NCBI GenBank assembly: GCA_963712165.1 | Contig: CAVQGY010000003.1 | Location: 1-64,000 of the forward strand | Length of the DNA stretch: 64,000 nt | Direction of reading: 5' to 3' | Origin: B10-G9 sp963712165 | Lineage (GTDB): Bacteria > Chloroflexota > Anaerolineae > Anaerolineales > UBA11858 | In this document: positions 1-6,341 of the stretch, piece after piece | How the letters are laid out: every line of letters starts with the position of its first letter | Numbering within the stretch: the stretch's first letter is position 1 | Program-made: the position numbers and the translations under genes | The notes under the pieces: model-generated | Told to the model about the DNA's origin: nothing | Database searches by the model: none | What the model saw: the letters and a program-made list of their open reading frames with translations, nothing else

Positions 1-29
1 TTGACAAATCATCCAATATATGCAATAAT
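1..29 (+). promoter_or_regulatory. Promoter of the GntR-slipin operon
   Basis: A perfect TTGACA -35 box (1-6) is followed after 17 bases by AATAAT (24-29), preceded by TG at 21-22, giving an extended -10. It lies about 35 bases before the GntR start codon. The window begins exactly at the -35 box, so upstream elements are not visible. Confidence 0.7.
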
Positions 30-30
30 A

Positions 31-58
31 CTATTGTAATAATAAACTATTACAATAG
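31..58. promoter_or_regulatory. Perfect 11-bp inverted repeat, probable GntR/YtrA operator
   Basis: CTATTGTAATA (31-41) and its exact reverse complement TATTACAATAG (48-58) are separated by 6 bases. The palindrome sits just downstream of the -10 box and runs into the AGGAG ribosome-binding site (57-61) of the GntR gene. Binding there could block both initiation of transcription and translation. Autorepression by the encoded regulator is inferred from position and from the habit of YtrA-type regulators. Confidence 0.75.
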
Positions 59-64
59 GAGAAT

Positions 65-466
65 ATGAAAATAACCATAGACCCTGAAAGCAGTGTGCCG
101 ATCTATATTCAGATCGAAGACAGCATTCATTCCCTGATTGCAGCGGGCCAGATCCAGCCGGGAGAGCAGCTCCCCACTATCCGGGAGCTGGCAGCTGATA
201 TCCGGGTCAACTTGAACACTGTAGCCCGGGCATATTTTGAGCTCGACCGGGAAGGCGTGATCTCCACTCAGCGGGGCAAAGGTACTTTTGTGAGTGGGAG
301 AGTGGATGAAAAACTGATCGCCAAAAATAGGAATAAACTGCTTCATTCAATTATCAAATCTGCCCTCGAGGAAGCGCACAGCCTTGGTTATTCGGTAGAA
401 GAGATCAAACTGGCTTTTCAGGAAGAGATGAGAAATTGGTATCAGGAGAATGGACATCAGTCATAG
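65..466 (+). CDS. GntR family transcriptional regulator, YtrA-like
   Basis: This 133-residue DNA-binding repressor carries a GntR winged helix over residues about 8-75 (PIYIQIEDSI, GEQLPTIRELA, NLNTVARAYFELDREGVI, RGKGTFV). Only about 55 residues follow, too few for the FadR or HutC effector domains. This short form is the YtrA subfamily, whose members usually repress their own operon, often with envelope or transport genes. The ATG at 65 follows AGGAG with good spacing. It is first in a run with a slipin and a small beta-rich protein and is preceded by a palindrome likely to be its operator. The ligand is unknown. Confidence 0.92.
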   Translation: MKITIDPESSVPIYIQIEDSIHSLIAAGQIQPGEQLPTIRELAADIRVNLNTVARAYFELDREGVISTQRGKGTFVSGRVDEKLIAKNRNKLLHSIIKSALEEAHSLGYSVEEIKLAFQEEMRNWYQENGHQS

Positions 467-485
467 GATTAAGGAGGAATGAGAA

Positions 486-698
486 ATGGTTATCAAACCC
501 AGTGGATTAGACTATAAATTTGAGGTTAAATCAGAAAGTCAGGTAAATGGAGTGGCGGTTTTTGTATTCATCATACTGATGCTGATCTCTTCTGGGGCAG
601 CGGTCTGGATGGGGTCTGGAGAGAGTAAAGGCAATCTGGATCGTGGTCGAATTGCTGGTCCTCAATCTTGTAGGCCTGTACGTGCTGCTGGCGTTTAA
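486..698 (+). pseudogene. N-terminal fragment of the slipin, separated by a frameshift
   Basis: The reading frame starts at ATG 486 after a good AAGGAGGAAT ribosome-binding site and encodes a membrane helix (VAVFVFIILMLISSGAAVW, residues about 23-41). It then loses sense after residue about 43. Removing one G from the GGGG run at 611-614 joins it smoothly to the slipin frame (WMGLERVKAIWIVVELLVLN), restoring a second membrane helix before the SPFH domain. The fragment has no plausible function alone. Either the slipin is frameshifted or the assembly has an extra G. Confidence 0.75.
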
Positions 699-1446
699 AG
701 TGGCAGAGCAGTGGGAAAAAGCCATCCTGCTCCGCCTGGGCCGATTTGTTGGGCTGAAAGGGCCAGGCCCGTTCTGGATCATACCCATTGTGGATACCAT
801 ACCTGCCTGGATCGATCATCGGGTAATGGTGACTTCATTCACCGCGGAGCGAACGCTGACCAAGGACACAGTCCCGGTGGATGTTGACGCTGTATTATTC
901 TGGGTGGTCTGGGATGCGGAAAAAGCAGCCCTGGAAGTGGAAGACTACCGGGCAGCGATCTCCTGGGCATCCCAAACTGCCCTGAGGGAGATCATCGGCC
1001 AGATGGAACTGGCTGATATCCTGGTCGGCAGAGCCCGGATGGATGCCGAACTCCAGCATATAATCGATGACCGCACCACACCCTGGGGGATCACAGTTCA
1101 GTCGGTAGAGATCCGCGATATCGTTATCCCCGGAGGCCTGGAAGATGCCATGAGCCGCCAGGCACAGGCGGAACGGGAGCGCCAGGCAAGGGTCATTCTG
1201 GGAGAAAGTGAGGAGCAGATCGCTGATTCCTTTGCCAAGGCAGCTGAGGCATACCGGAATAATCCGACCGCCCTGCATTTGAGGGCAATGAATATGCTCT
1301 TTGAAGGTTTGAAAGAGCGTGGTGCGATGGTGATCGTGCCCTCCAGCGCGGTGGATACCATGAATCTGGGCGGGATAGCCGGGATTACCGCAATGGCCGA
1401 CATGGCACAGCGCTATGATGATGCAGAAAAAAAGGAGAAGGACTGA
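643..1446 (+). CDS. Slipin family protein (SPFH/stomatin-prohibitin domain), frameshifted at its N-terminus
   Basis: This is an SPFH scaffold protein of the slipin type, expected on the cytoplasmic face of membrane microdomains. The open frame from GTG 643 covers a membrane helix (VELLVLNLVGLYVLLAF), the SPFH domain (about residues 25-185, with RLGRFVGLKGPG, DAVLFWVVWD, ALREIIGQMELADIL, VEIRDIVIP) and a Gln/Glu/Arg-rich helical tail (SRQAQAERERQARVI). The likely true start is ATG 486, because one surplus base in the G run at 611-614 disrupts the frame. GTG 643 is therefore only a formal start. The stop codon abuts the next ATG, indicating translational coupling. No NfeD partner is adjacent; the partner here is the 165-residue protein. 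Confidence 0.85.
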   Translation: MVELLVLNLVGLYVLLAFKVAEQWEKAILLRLGRFVGLKGPGPFWIIPIVDTIPAWIDHRVMVTSFTAERTLTKDTVPVDVDAVLFWVVWDAEKAALEVEDYRAAISWASQTALREIIGQMELADILVGRARMDAELQHIIDDRTTPWGITVQSVEIRDIVIPGGLEDAMSRQAQAERERQARVILGESEEQIADSFAKAAEAYRNNPTALHLRAMNMLFEGLKERGAMVIVPSSAVDTMNLGGIAGITAMADMAQRYDDAEKKEKD

Positions 1447-1944
1447 ATGGAGCGAGCAGAACTGAGAGCAGACCTGATTGAGGTGACTGTTAAAGGCACT
1501 TTTAAAACTGAACATGTCTTCAATTCCGGGGAGGGTGTTCTAGGTGTCTTAACCATCAAGGGCGCAAAGGGGGAGGGCATTTTTAGTGGTGCAGATGAGG
1601 TTGTCCTAGAGTTCAAAAGGCCTAGTGTCTGGAAAAATCAGTATGAACTCCAGCAAGGACCAACCACGATCGGCAAGGCCCACCCGCCTAAGAAATTGAA
1701 AAGAGCCTTTGAGATCAACCTAGAAGGGACGATCTATCATCTTGCTCCCGGCGGGAGCAAGATGCGCAGCTGGACATTGGCGAATATGCGCGGTCAGGGC
1801 ATATGTGAAGTCCTTCCACGGGGTGGATTGAAACGAGGTGCCTTGATGAAAATTGGGGCTGAGATCCCGTTGAAATTGCTGGTTTTCGTGTATTGCCTGG
1901 TGATAAAACGATGGCAGGAGGAATCAGCTTCTGCTGCGGGATAG
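1447..1944 (+). CDS. Small beta-rich protein, LURP-one/Tubby-like, function unknown
   Basis: The 165 residues are mostly short alternating beta strands rich in Gly and Lys. The C-terminus has one hydrophobic helix (IPLKLLVFVYCLVIKRW) followed by a polar tail. The pattern, strands followed by RGGLKRGALMKIG and a buried or membrane-associated helix, resembles the LURP-one/Tubby C-terminal fold of phospholipid-scramblase-like proteins. This is a fold guess, not a family match. Its ATG begins immediately after the slipin stop, so the two are coupled and possibly act together at the membrane under the GntR regulator. Confidence 0.55.
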   Translation: MERAELRADLIEVTVKGTFKTEHVFNSGEGVLGVLTIKGAKGEGIFSGADEVVLEFKRPSVWKNQYELQQGPTTIGKAHPPKKLKRAFEINLEGTIYHLAPGGSKMRSWTLANMRGQGICEVLPRGGLKRGALMKIGAEIPLKLLVFVYCLVIKRWQEESASAAG

Positions 1945-1967
1945 GATAACTGGAATGGAGGGAATTG

Positions 1968-2008
1968 ATTTGGCTGTATCCAGCAGGGTACAGCCAAATT
2001 TCTTTTTA
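1968..2008 (+). terminator. Rho-independent terminator of the GntR-slipin operon
   Basis: An 11-bp stem (1968-1978 with 1989-1999, arm ATTTGGCTGTA) closes a 10-base loop and is followed by a T-rich run ending about 2008. It lies just past the 165-residue protein. The sequence ATTACAATA, a half of the upstream operator, follows at 2010-2018. Confidence 0.75.
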
Positions 2009-2064
2009 CATTACAATAAGGGGCAGGAATTAGAGAACCCCAATTCCATAATTGAGAAGACCTT

Positions 2065-3003
2065 ATGACTCAGACTCAAAGACTAATCAAAAAGACCACC
2101 CGGGATTTCTTTCAGGAAGGTAAAAGAACAGAGGATTACTCCCTGTTTGATTTTTTCCATGGATATCTCTATGCTAAATGGCCTTATTTGTATATTAGTG
2201 TCGCTCTTGGCGAACATCCAATGAGCCGATACCTGGCTTCATTTTTTCTTTTCCTGTCTTCCATTTTTACTCCTTCAAAGGCTGAGACGGAGGATACCGG
2301 ATTGGCCTGGGCTGATTCCTACCATGGAAAGGTTGTTCCCCTGGAAGAAGCTCAGCGTTTGGTGTCTATTCAAGAGGATATCGAGATCAGGGATCTTGAA
2401 AAGATCATCCCCTATAAAAAGGCCAAGGACATTATCCTAAAAAACCCCGACAGGCTTGTGGCTTTGGACTGCCCCTGCCGGGAAGCAAGAGAGAATCCCT
2501 GTACCCCGATTGATGTCTGCCTGGTCGTAGGTGATCCTTTTACCAGCTTCATCCTGGAGCATCAGCCTGAAAAATCCAGGTTGATCTCGCCCGAGGAAGC
2601 GATAGAGATCCTAAGACAGGAGCATGACCGTGGCCATGTCTCCCATGCCTTTTTCAAGGATGCCATGTTAAACCGGTTCTACGCGATCTGCAACTGCTGT
2701 TCCTGCTGTTGTGGGGCATTCCAGTCGCACCGGAACGGCACGCCGATGTTGTTATCCTCTGGATACACGGCAAGAATAGATCCGGACCTTTGTATTGCCT
2801 GTGAGGTCTGTACAGAGTACTGCCAGTTTTTCGCGATTGAGATGGGCGATGGCTATGCAGTTGTAAACCAGGATGCCTGTTTTGGCTGTGGTGTTTGTGT
2901 GGATAAGTGTGAACAAGGCGCCGTTCAGCTGGATCTGGATCCAGCCAAGGGGGTACCGCTTGAAATATTAAAACTGATGGAAGAGGTCAAACTGTCAGTT
3001 TGA
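2065..3003 (+). CDS. 4Fe-4S dicluster protein with CxCR and CNCCxCCCG motifs
   Basis: This 312-residue probable redox protein has three parts. The N-terminal ~120 residues have no recognised domain. A Cys-rich middle follows, with DCPCRE at about 138-143, a Cys in PIDVCLVV, and CNCCSCCCG at about 210-218. The C-terminus is a two-cluster ferredoxin (CIACEVCTEYC and CFGCGVCVDKC). The extra cysteines suggest a third metal centre. A paralogue lies at 41421-42473 with a winged helix in place of this N-terminus. Such proteins recur in anaerobic Chloroflexota and Deltaproteobacteria without an assigned reaction. Electron donor and acceptor cannot be read from the sequence. ATG 2065 follows GAGAAG. 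Confidence 0.8.
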   Translation: MTQTQRLIKKTTRDFFQEGKRTEDYSLFDFFHGYLYAKWPYLYISVALGEHPMSRYLASFFLFLSSIFTPSKAETEDTGLAWADSYHGKVVPLEEAQRLVSIQEDIEIRDLEKIIPYKKAKDIILKNPDRLVALDCPCREARENPCTPIDVCLVVGDPFTSFILEHQPEKSRLISPEEAIEILRQEHDRGHVSHAFFKDAMLNRFYAICNCCSCCCGAFQSHRNGTPMLLSSGYTARIDPDLCIACEVCTEYCQFFAIEMGDGYAVVNQDACFGCGVCVDKCEQGAVQLDLDPAKGVPLEILKLMEEVKLSV

Positions 3004-3018
3004 AAGAAACATTCCAGA

Positions 3019-3492
3019 TCAATGAACTGAAATCAATATTCCACTGGTGGTTTCGACCAGGTCCTGGGGCGAGATTCTGACTACGGCGTGGGAGGAACCA
3101 GCAGCAGCCCAAACCTGCTGATATTGGGTTAAATCCCTGTCTATATAGATGGGGATTTTTTTTATCAGACCGTAGGGGGACACACCACCAATGCTGAAAC
3201 CGGTTTGTTCGCGGACGACATCAGCTTTAGCGAATTGGATCTTTCCCCCAAGTGTGCGGCCTACAAGCCCCTCATTCACCTGATTTGATCCGCTGGTGAG
3301 GATCAGGAAAGGTTGGCCCTCCGCGTTTGTAAATACCAAGGATTTGACAATCTGTCCGACGGTGCACTGGACCGCATGCGCAGCATCCTTGGCGGTTCTT
3401 GTGCTTTGGGGAAGTTCCTGGAGTTCGTAAGGGATTTCCAGTTTTTCTAGCTCGGCTTTGACACGTTCCAGGCCGGTTTTCTTTACTCTCAT
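3019..3492 (-). CDS. YbaK/EbsC family aminoacyl-tRNA deacylase
   Basis: The single-domain trans-editing factor (157 residues) is of the YbaK/ProX superfamily, which hydrolyses mischarged aminoacyl-tRNA in the cytoplasm. It shows the conserved Lys in GQIVKSLVF, the LTSGSNQVN loop and the GFSIGGVSPYG signature typical of the family. Which mischarged tRNA it clears (Cys-tRNA-Pro for YbaK, Ala-tRNA-Pro for ProX) cannot be decided here. It is 16 bases downstream of the lipoprotein gene and probably co-transcribed with it and recA. It converges on the Fe-S protein gene with only about 15 bases between the stops. Confidence 0.88.
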   Translation of the reverse strand: MRVKKTGLERVKAELEKLEIPYELQELPQSTRTAKDAAHAVQCTVGQIVKSLVFTNAEGQPFLILTSGSNQVNEGLVGRTLGGKIQFAKADVVREQTGFSIGGVSPYGLIKKIPIYIDRDLTQYQQVWAAAGSSHAVVRISPQDLVETTSGILISVH

Positions 3493-3508
3493 AGACTATC
3501 CAGACTGA

Positions 3509-4039
3509 TCACTCACTTAGAACAGTAATTTCCATATAAACGGGATCCCCGAATCTATTTCCGTCCGGATCGTAAGCCTGCCACCAGGAATTATATCTAC
3601 CAGGGTTATCGGGTGCGGTGAACAGGATCTCGATCACAGCTTCTGTTGATTGGCGGGCTGGAATAAGTTCCTTTTCCGTCCCGGCTCCAAGAGAAAGACC
3701 AGAGATAAGTTCCAGGGAATAGGTACGGTTCCAATTGCAGCTTCCCGTATTACGGACCAGCCAGCGTTTTGTGATCTCTTCACCAGGAGTAACTTCCATT
3801 CCATCCGGAACGGTGAGGTCATCCAGGAATTGGAGCTGGTTATCACAATCAGGCTGCCGGGTAGGCAGGGGCTTATATTCCCCCCCCTGGATTTCCACGG
3901 CAGCCGGGTTATTTGTGGGCGGGATAAAATTCTGGATCGGTGTAGCTGTGTTGGATCCAGATCCCACCTGGCAGCCGCTCAATAAGCTGCTTAGCATAAT
4001 GAGCGCTAACCAACAAGTGGTTTTAGATCTCCTCTTCAT
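3509..4039 (-). CDS. Lipoprotein with NBR1-type Ig-like domain
   Basis: The protein is predicted to be a secreted lipid-anchored protein of about 176 residues. From ATG 4039 it begins MKRRSKTTCWLALIML and reaches the lipobox LLSGC. After a Thr/Pro-rich linker comes an Ig-like fold with WLVRNTGSCNW and a C-terminal YNSWWQAYDPDGNRFGDP, the signature of the NBR1 four-Trp domain common in Chloroflexota lipoproteins. The start overlaps the 3' end of recA by 17 bases, and GAGGCGG precedes it within recA. A start at 4069 would add ten residues inside recA and is less likely. The ligand is unknown. Confidence 0.8.
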   Translation of the reverse strand: MKRRSKTTCWLALIMLSSLLSGCQVGSGSNTATPIQNFIPPTNNPAAVEIQGGEYKPLPTRQPDCDNQLQFLDDLTVPDGMEVTPGEEITKRWLVRNTGSCNWNRTYSLELISGLSLGAGTEKELIPARQSTEAVIEILFTAPDNPGRYNSWWQAYDPDGNRFGDPVYMEITVLSE

Positions 4040-5078
4040 CCGCCTCGATACCATCAGCTTCTTCATCAACTGCCAGATAATGACCCTGTTCCAGGATCAA
4101 TTCCCGGATGGTATTCTCGACCTCCAGGCAGATATCCGGGTTCTCCTTCATATAGACTTTGGCATTTTCCCTGCCTTGGGCGATCCTCAGGTCATCTCCA
4201 TAATAGTAGAATGATCCCCGTTTTTCGATCACTCCGGTCTCCACAGCTAGATCCAGGATATCTCCTGAACGGGAAATTCCCTCGTCATGCATGATATCGA
4301 ATTCAGCCGTGCGGAACGGCGCGGCAACCTTGTTCTTTACAACTCGGACCCGGGTCCTGCTGCCAACGATATCTGTTCCAGATTTAATGGATTGGATCCT
4401 GCGCACATCCATGCGGATCGAACTGTAAAATTTCAAGGCCCGGCCGCCGGGTGTTGTTTCTGGATTGCCAAAAACCACCCCAATCTTCTCTCGCAGCTGA
4501 TTGGTGAAGATCAGGCAAGTGTTGGTTTGTTTGATTGCCCCCGAAAGCTTCCTGAGTGCCTGGGACATCAAACGAGCCATCAGGCCCATATGGGAATCCC
4601 CCATATCCCCTTCGATCTCAGCCCGGGGGACCAGCGCGGCGACCGAATCGATTACGATCACATCCACAGCTCCCGACCGGATCAGGGATTCGGCTATTTC
4701 GAGCGCTTGCTCCCCGGTATCAGGTTGGGAGATCAACAGATTATCGATATCCACCCCTGTCCGGGCTGCATAAGAGGGATCAAGAGCGTGTTCCATATCG
4801 ATAAAGGCTGCGGTCCCGCCCTGTTTTTGGGCTTCAGCTACGATATGCTGGCAGATGGTTGTTTTACCGGAAGCCTCCGGACCATAGATTTCGGTAACTC
4901 TGCCCCGGGGGACTCCCCCAACTCCAAGGGCAAGGTCCAGAGATAATGTGCCTGTGGGGATCACATCTACTACCAATCCCTGCGCATCCCCCAATTTCAT
5001 GATCGCTCCTTCGCCGAAGCGTTTGGTGATATCCTGGAGCGTTTTGTCTAGTGCTTTTTTGCGTGGGTCATCCGCCAT
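4023..5078 (-). CDS. recA: Recombinase RecA
   Basis: This ATP-dependent strand-exchange protein of homologous recombination is also the co-protease for LexA cleavage. At 351 residues it is of normal length. Visible motifs include Walker A GPEASGKT (residues 66-73), VDVIVIDSVAALVPRAEIEG (Walker B and L1 approach), LIFTNQLREKIGVVFGNPETT (L2 region) and an acidic C-terminal tail (EEADGIEADEEE). ATG 5078 is preceded by GAGGAGG. An imperfect palindrome resembling a LexA box lies about 50 bases upstream, consistent with SOS control. The adjacent minus-strand peptidase gene ends just upstream, so recA probably has its own promoter. Confidence 0.99.
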   Translation of the reverse strand: MADDPRKKALDKTLQDITKRFGEGAIMKLGDAQGLVVDVIPTGTLSLDLALGVGGVPRGRVTEIYGPEASGKTTICQHIVAEAQKQGGTAAFIDMEHALDPSYAARTGVDIDNLLISQPDTGEQALEIAESLIRSGAVDVIVIDSVAALVPRAEIEGDMGDSHMGLMARLMSQALRKLSGAIKQTNTCLIFTNQLREKIGVVFGNPETTPGGRALKFYSSIRMDVRRIQSIKSGTDIVGSRTRVRVVKNKVAAPFRTAEFDIMHDEGISRSGDILDLAVETGVIEKRGSFYYYGDDLRIAQGRENAKVYMKENPDICLEVENTIRELILEQGHYLAVDEEADGIEADEEEI

Positions 5079-5128
5079 TTTATCCTCCTCAGATAATAAA
5101 GATCATGCGAATAATGGCCTATTACAAG

Positions 5129-5148
5129 TCTAGCACAAATGTTCTAGA
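5129..5148. promoter_or_regulatory. Candidate LexA (SOS) box upstream of recA
   Basis: TCTAGCACAAATGTTCTAGA is an imperfect 20-bp palindrome (8 of 10 base pairs symmetrical) with the core AGCAC-AAAT-GTTC. It is one base away from the AGTAC(N4)GTTC type box and close to GAAC(N4)GTTC. It lies 51-70 bases before the recA start, where a promoter is expected. Binding by LexA is inferred, and lexA itself is not in the window. Confidence 0.6.
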
Positions 5149-5150
5149 CG

Positions 5151-6341
5151 TCAAGGGGAAGGCGAAAATATATAGGTAGGCGTGGGGAGCGGCGGGTAAG
5201 AAAAACCTGCCCAGAGGTTGAATCTGAAAAAAGCCACCTGGCCGGGCTTGATTTCGATCTTCTCAGAATAGGACCGACCGATATCGACATTCGAAATGTG
5301 GATGTAATAATTACCGGCTGGTAGATTTGCTAGGGTAAAGTTCTCATAATAATAAGGATCTGGGTTGATGGTCAGGTTCTGGTAGGAAGCACCGATCCAA
5401 GTTGTATCGTTGATTGGACCGACTGCAGGATTATCTTCAGCCTTGTATATGTGGACAACCTGACGTTCCAGCGGATATCCTGCATAGGTGAGGATTTGGC
5501 CAACCAGAACACCTGATCCTACCGGGGGGGAGATCCATAGATCAGGATTGCGAGTTGAAAAGAAATCATTCTCACCCAAACGAACCTCAAAATGCAAGTG
5601 TGGTCCGGTTGTCTTTCCTGTATTTCCCAATAACCCGATCTGTTCCCCGGTTACAACTGTCTGCCCTTTCACCACCAGGATCTCATCCAGATGGGCATAA
5701 AGGGTGAATAATGGTTCTCCCTGGTAGCCAAAATCATGTTCTATGATCACGGCTTTGCCGTAGGGGTCATCGAAGACCTCATCTATGCCTCTCCAGACTC
5801 CCTGCCCAGCATAAACAACTTTACCTCCTCCAGCAGCCAGGATCGGTGTACCAATATCCCCCGGAATATCGATCCCAGTATGGGCAACATCATTAAAGAA
5901 GACCCCGCCATAAGGGTAGGTTGAGTAGGCTGTATCAACAGACAGGGCGGATATCGGACTTTTGAAATAAAAATGGTCTTGTGGGCTGGGTATCCAGGGA
6001 ACTGGATATTCTGGTGGACGCCAGGGTTCCGGTAAGCCATCCGGATCTTGTGTAATGGAAAACTCAGGCGTTGCGGGTTGGATGGTTGGGGTGGGTGAAT
6101 GCAGGGGGACATCTGTAGGGGTCAATGTGGTCAGATTTTGACTGACCTGGGTATCGACAGGCACCTTTATTGTAGGCGTAGATGAAGGTATGCTAGGCTG
6201 AATTTGGTTGGTGCCGGGGAATAACCCCTGGCAGCTGGATAACAAAAACAGACAAACGCTGAGGAGAAAGGGAAAATAACCTCTCGCCGCGAGCAAATCT
6301 TCCTTCGAAAAGATCCGTTTGCATCCAGGTGGGCTTATCAT
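5151..6341 (-). CDS. M23 family metallopeptidase, lipoprotein
   Basis: The protein is a peptidoglycan endopeptidase of the LytM/lysostaphin fold, exported and lipid-anchored. The N-terminus carries a signal with lipobox LLSSC (Cys 37), followed by about 70 residues of Thr/Pro/Ser linker. The M23 domain spans about residues 145-265, with zinc ligands in HTGID (His 154, Asp 158) and HLH (His 248, His 250), plus YAHLD (His 217). A C-terminal beta-sandwich-like region of about 110 residues follows. At 396 residues it is longer than the bare domain. ATG 6341 overlaps the stop of the beta-propeller gene (ATGA), so they are coupled. It probably remodels the wall around the envelope proteins encoded nearby. 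Confidence 0.9.
   Translation of the reverse strand: MISPPGCKRIFSKEDLLAARGYFPFLLSVCLFLLSSCQGLFPGTNQIQPSIPSSTPTIKVPVDTQVSQNLTTLTPTDVPLHSPTPTIQPATPEFSITQDPDGLPEPWRPPEYPVPWIPSPQDHFYFKSPISALSVDTAYSTYPYGGVFFNDVAHTGIDIPGDIGTPILAAGGGKVVYAGQGVWRGIDEVFDDPYGKAVIIEHDFGYQGEPLFTLYAHLDEILVVKGQTVVTGEQIGLLGNTGKTTGPHLHFEVRLGENDFFSTRNPDLWISPPVGSGVLVGQILTYAGYPLERQVVHIYKAEDNPAVGPINDTTWIGASYQNLTINPDPYYYENFTLANLPAGNYYIHISNVDIGRSYSEKIEIKPGQVAFFRFNLWAGFSYPPLPTPTYIFSPSP

Noticed and set aside
2898..2906. Perfect DnaA box TGTGGATAA
   Set aside because: Lies in the ferredoxin coding sequence and encodes conserved residues (CVDKC region), isolated from other boxes.
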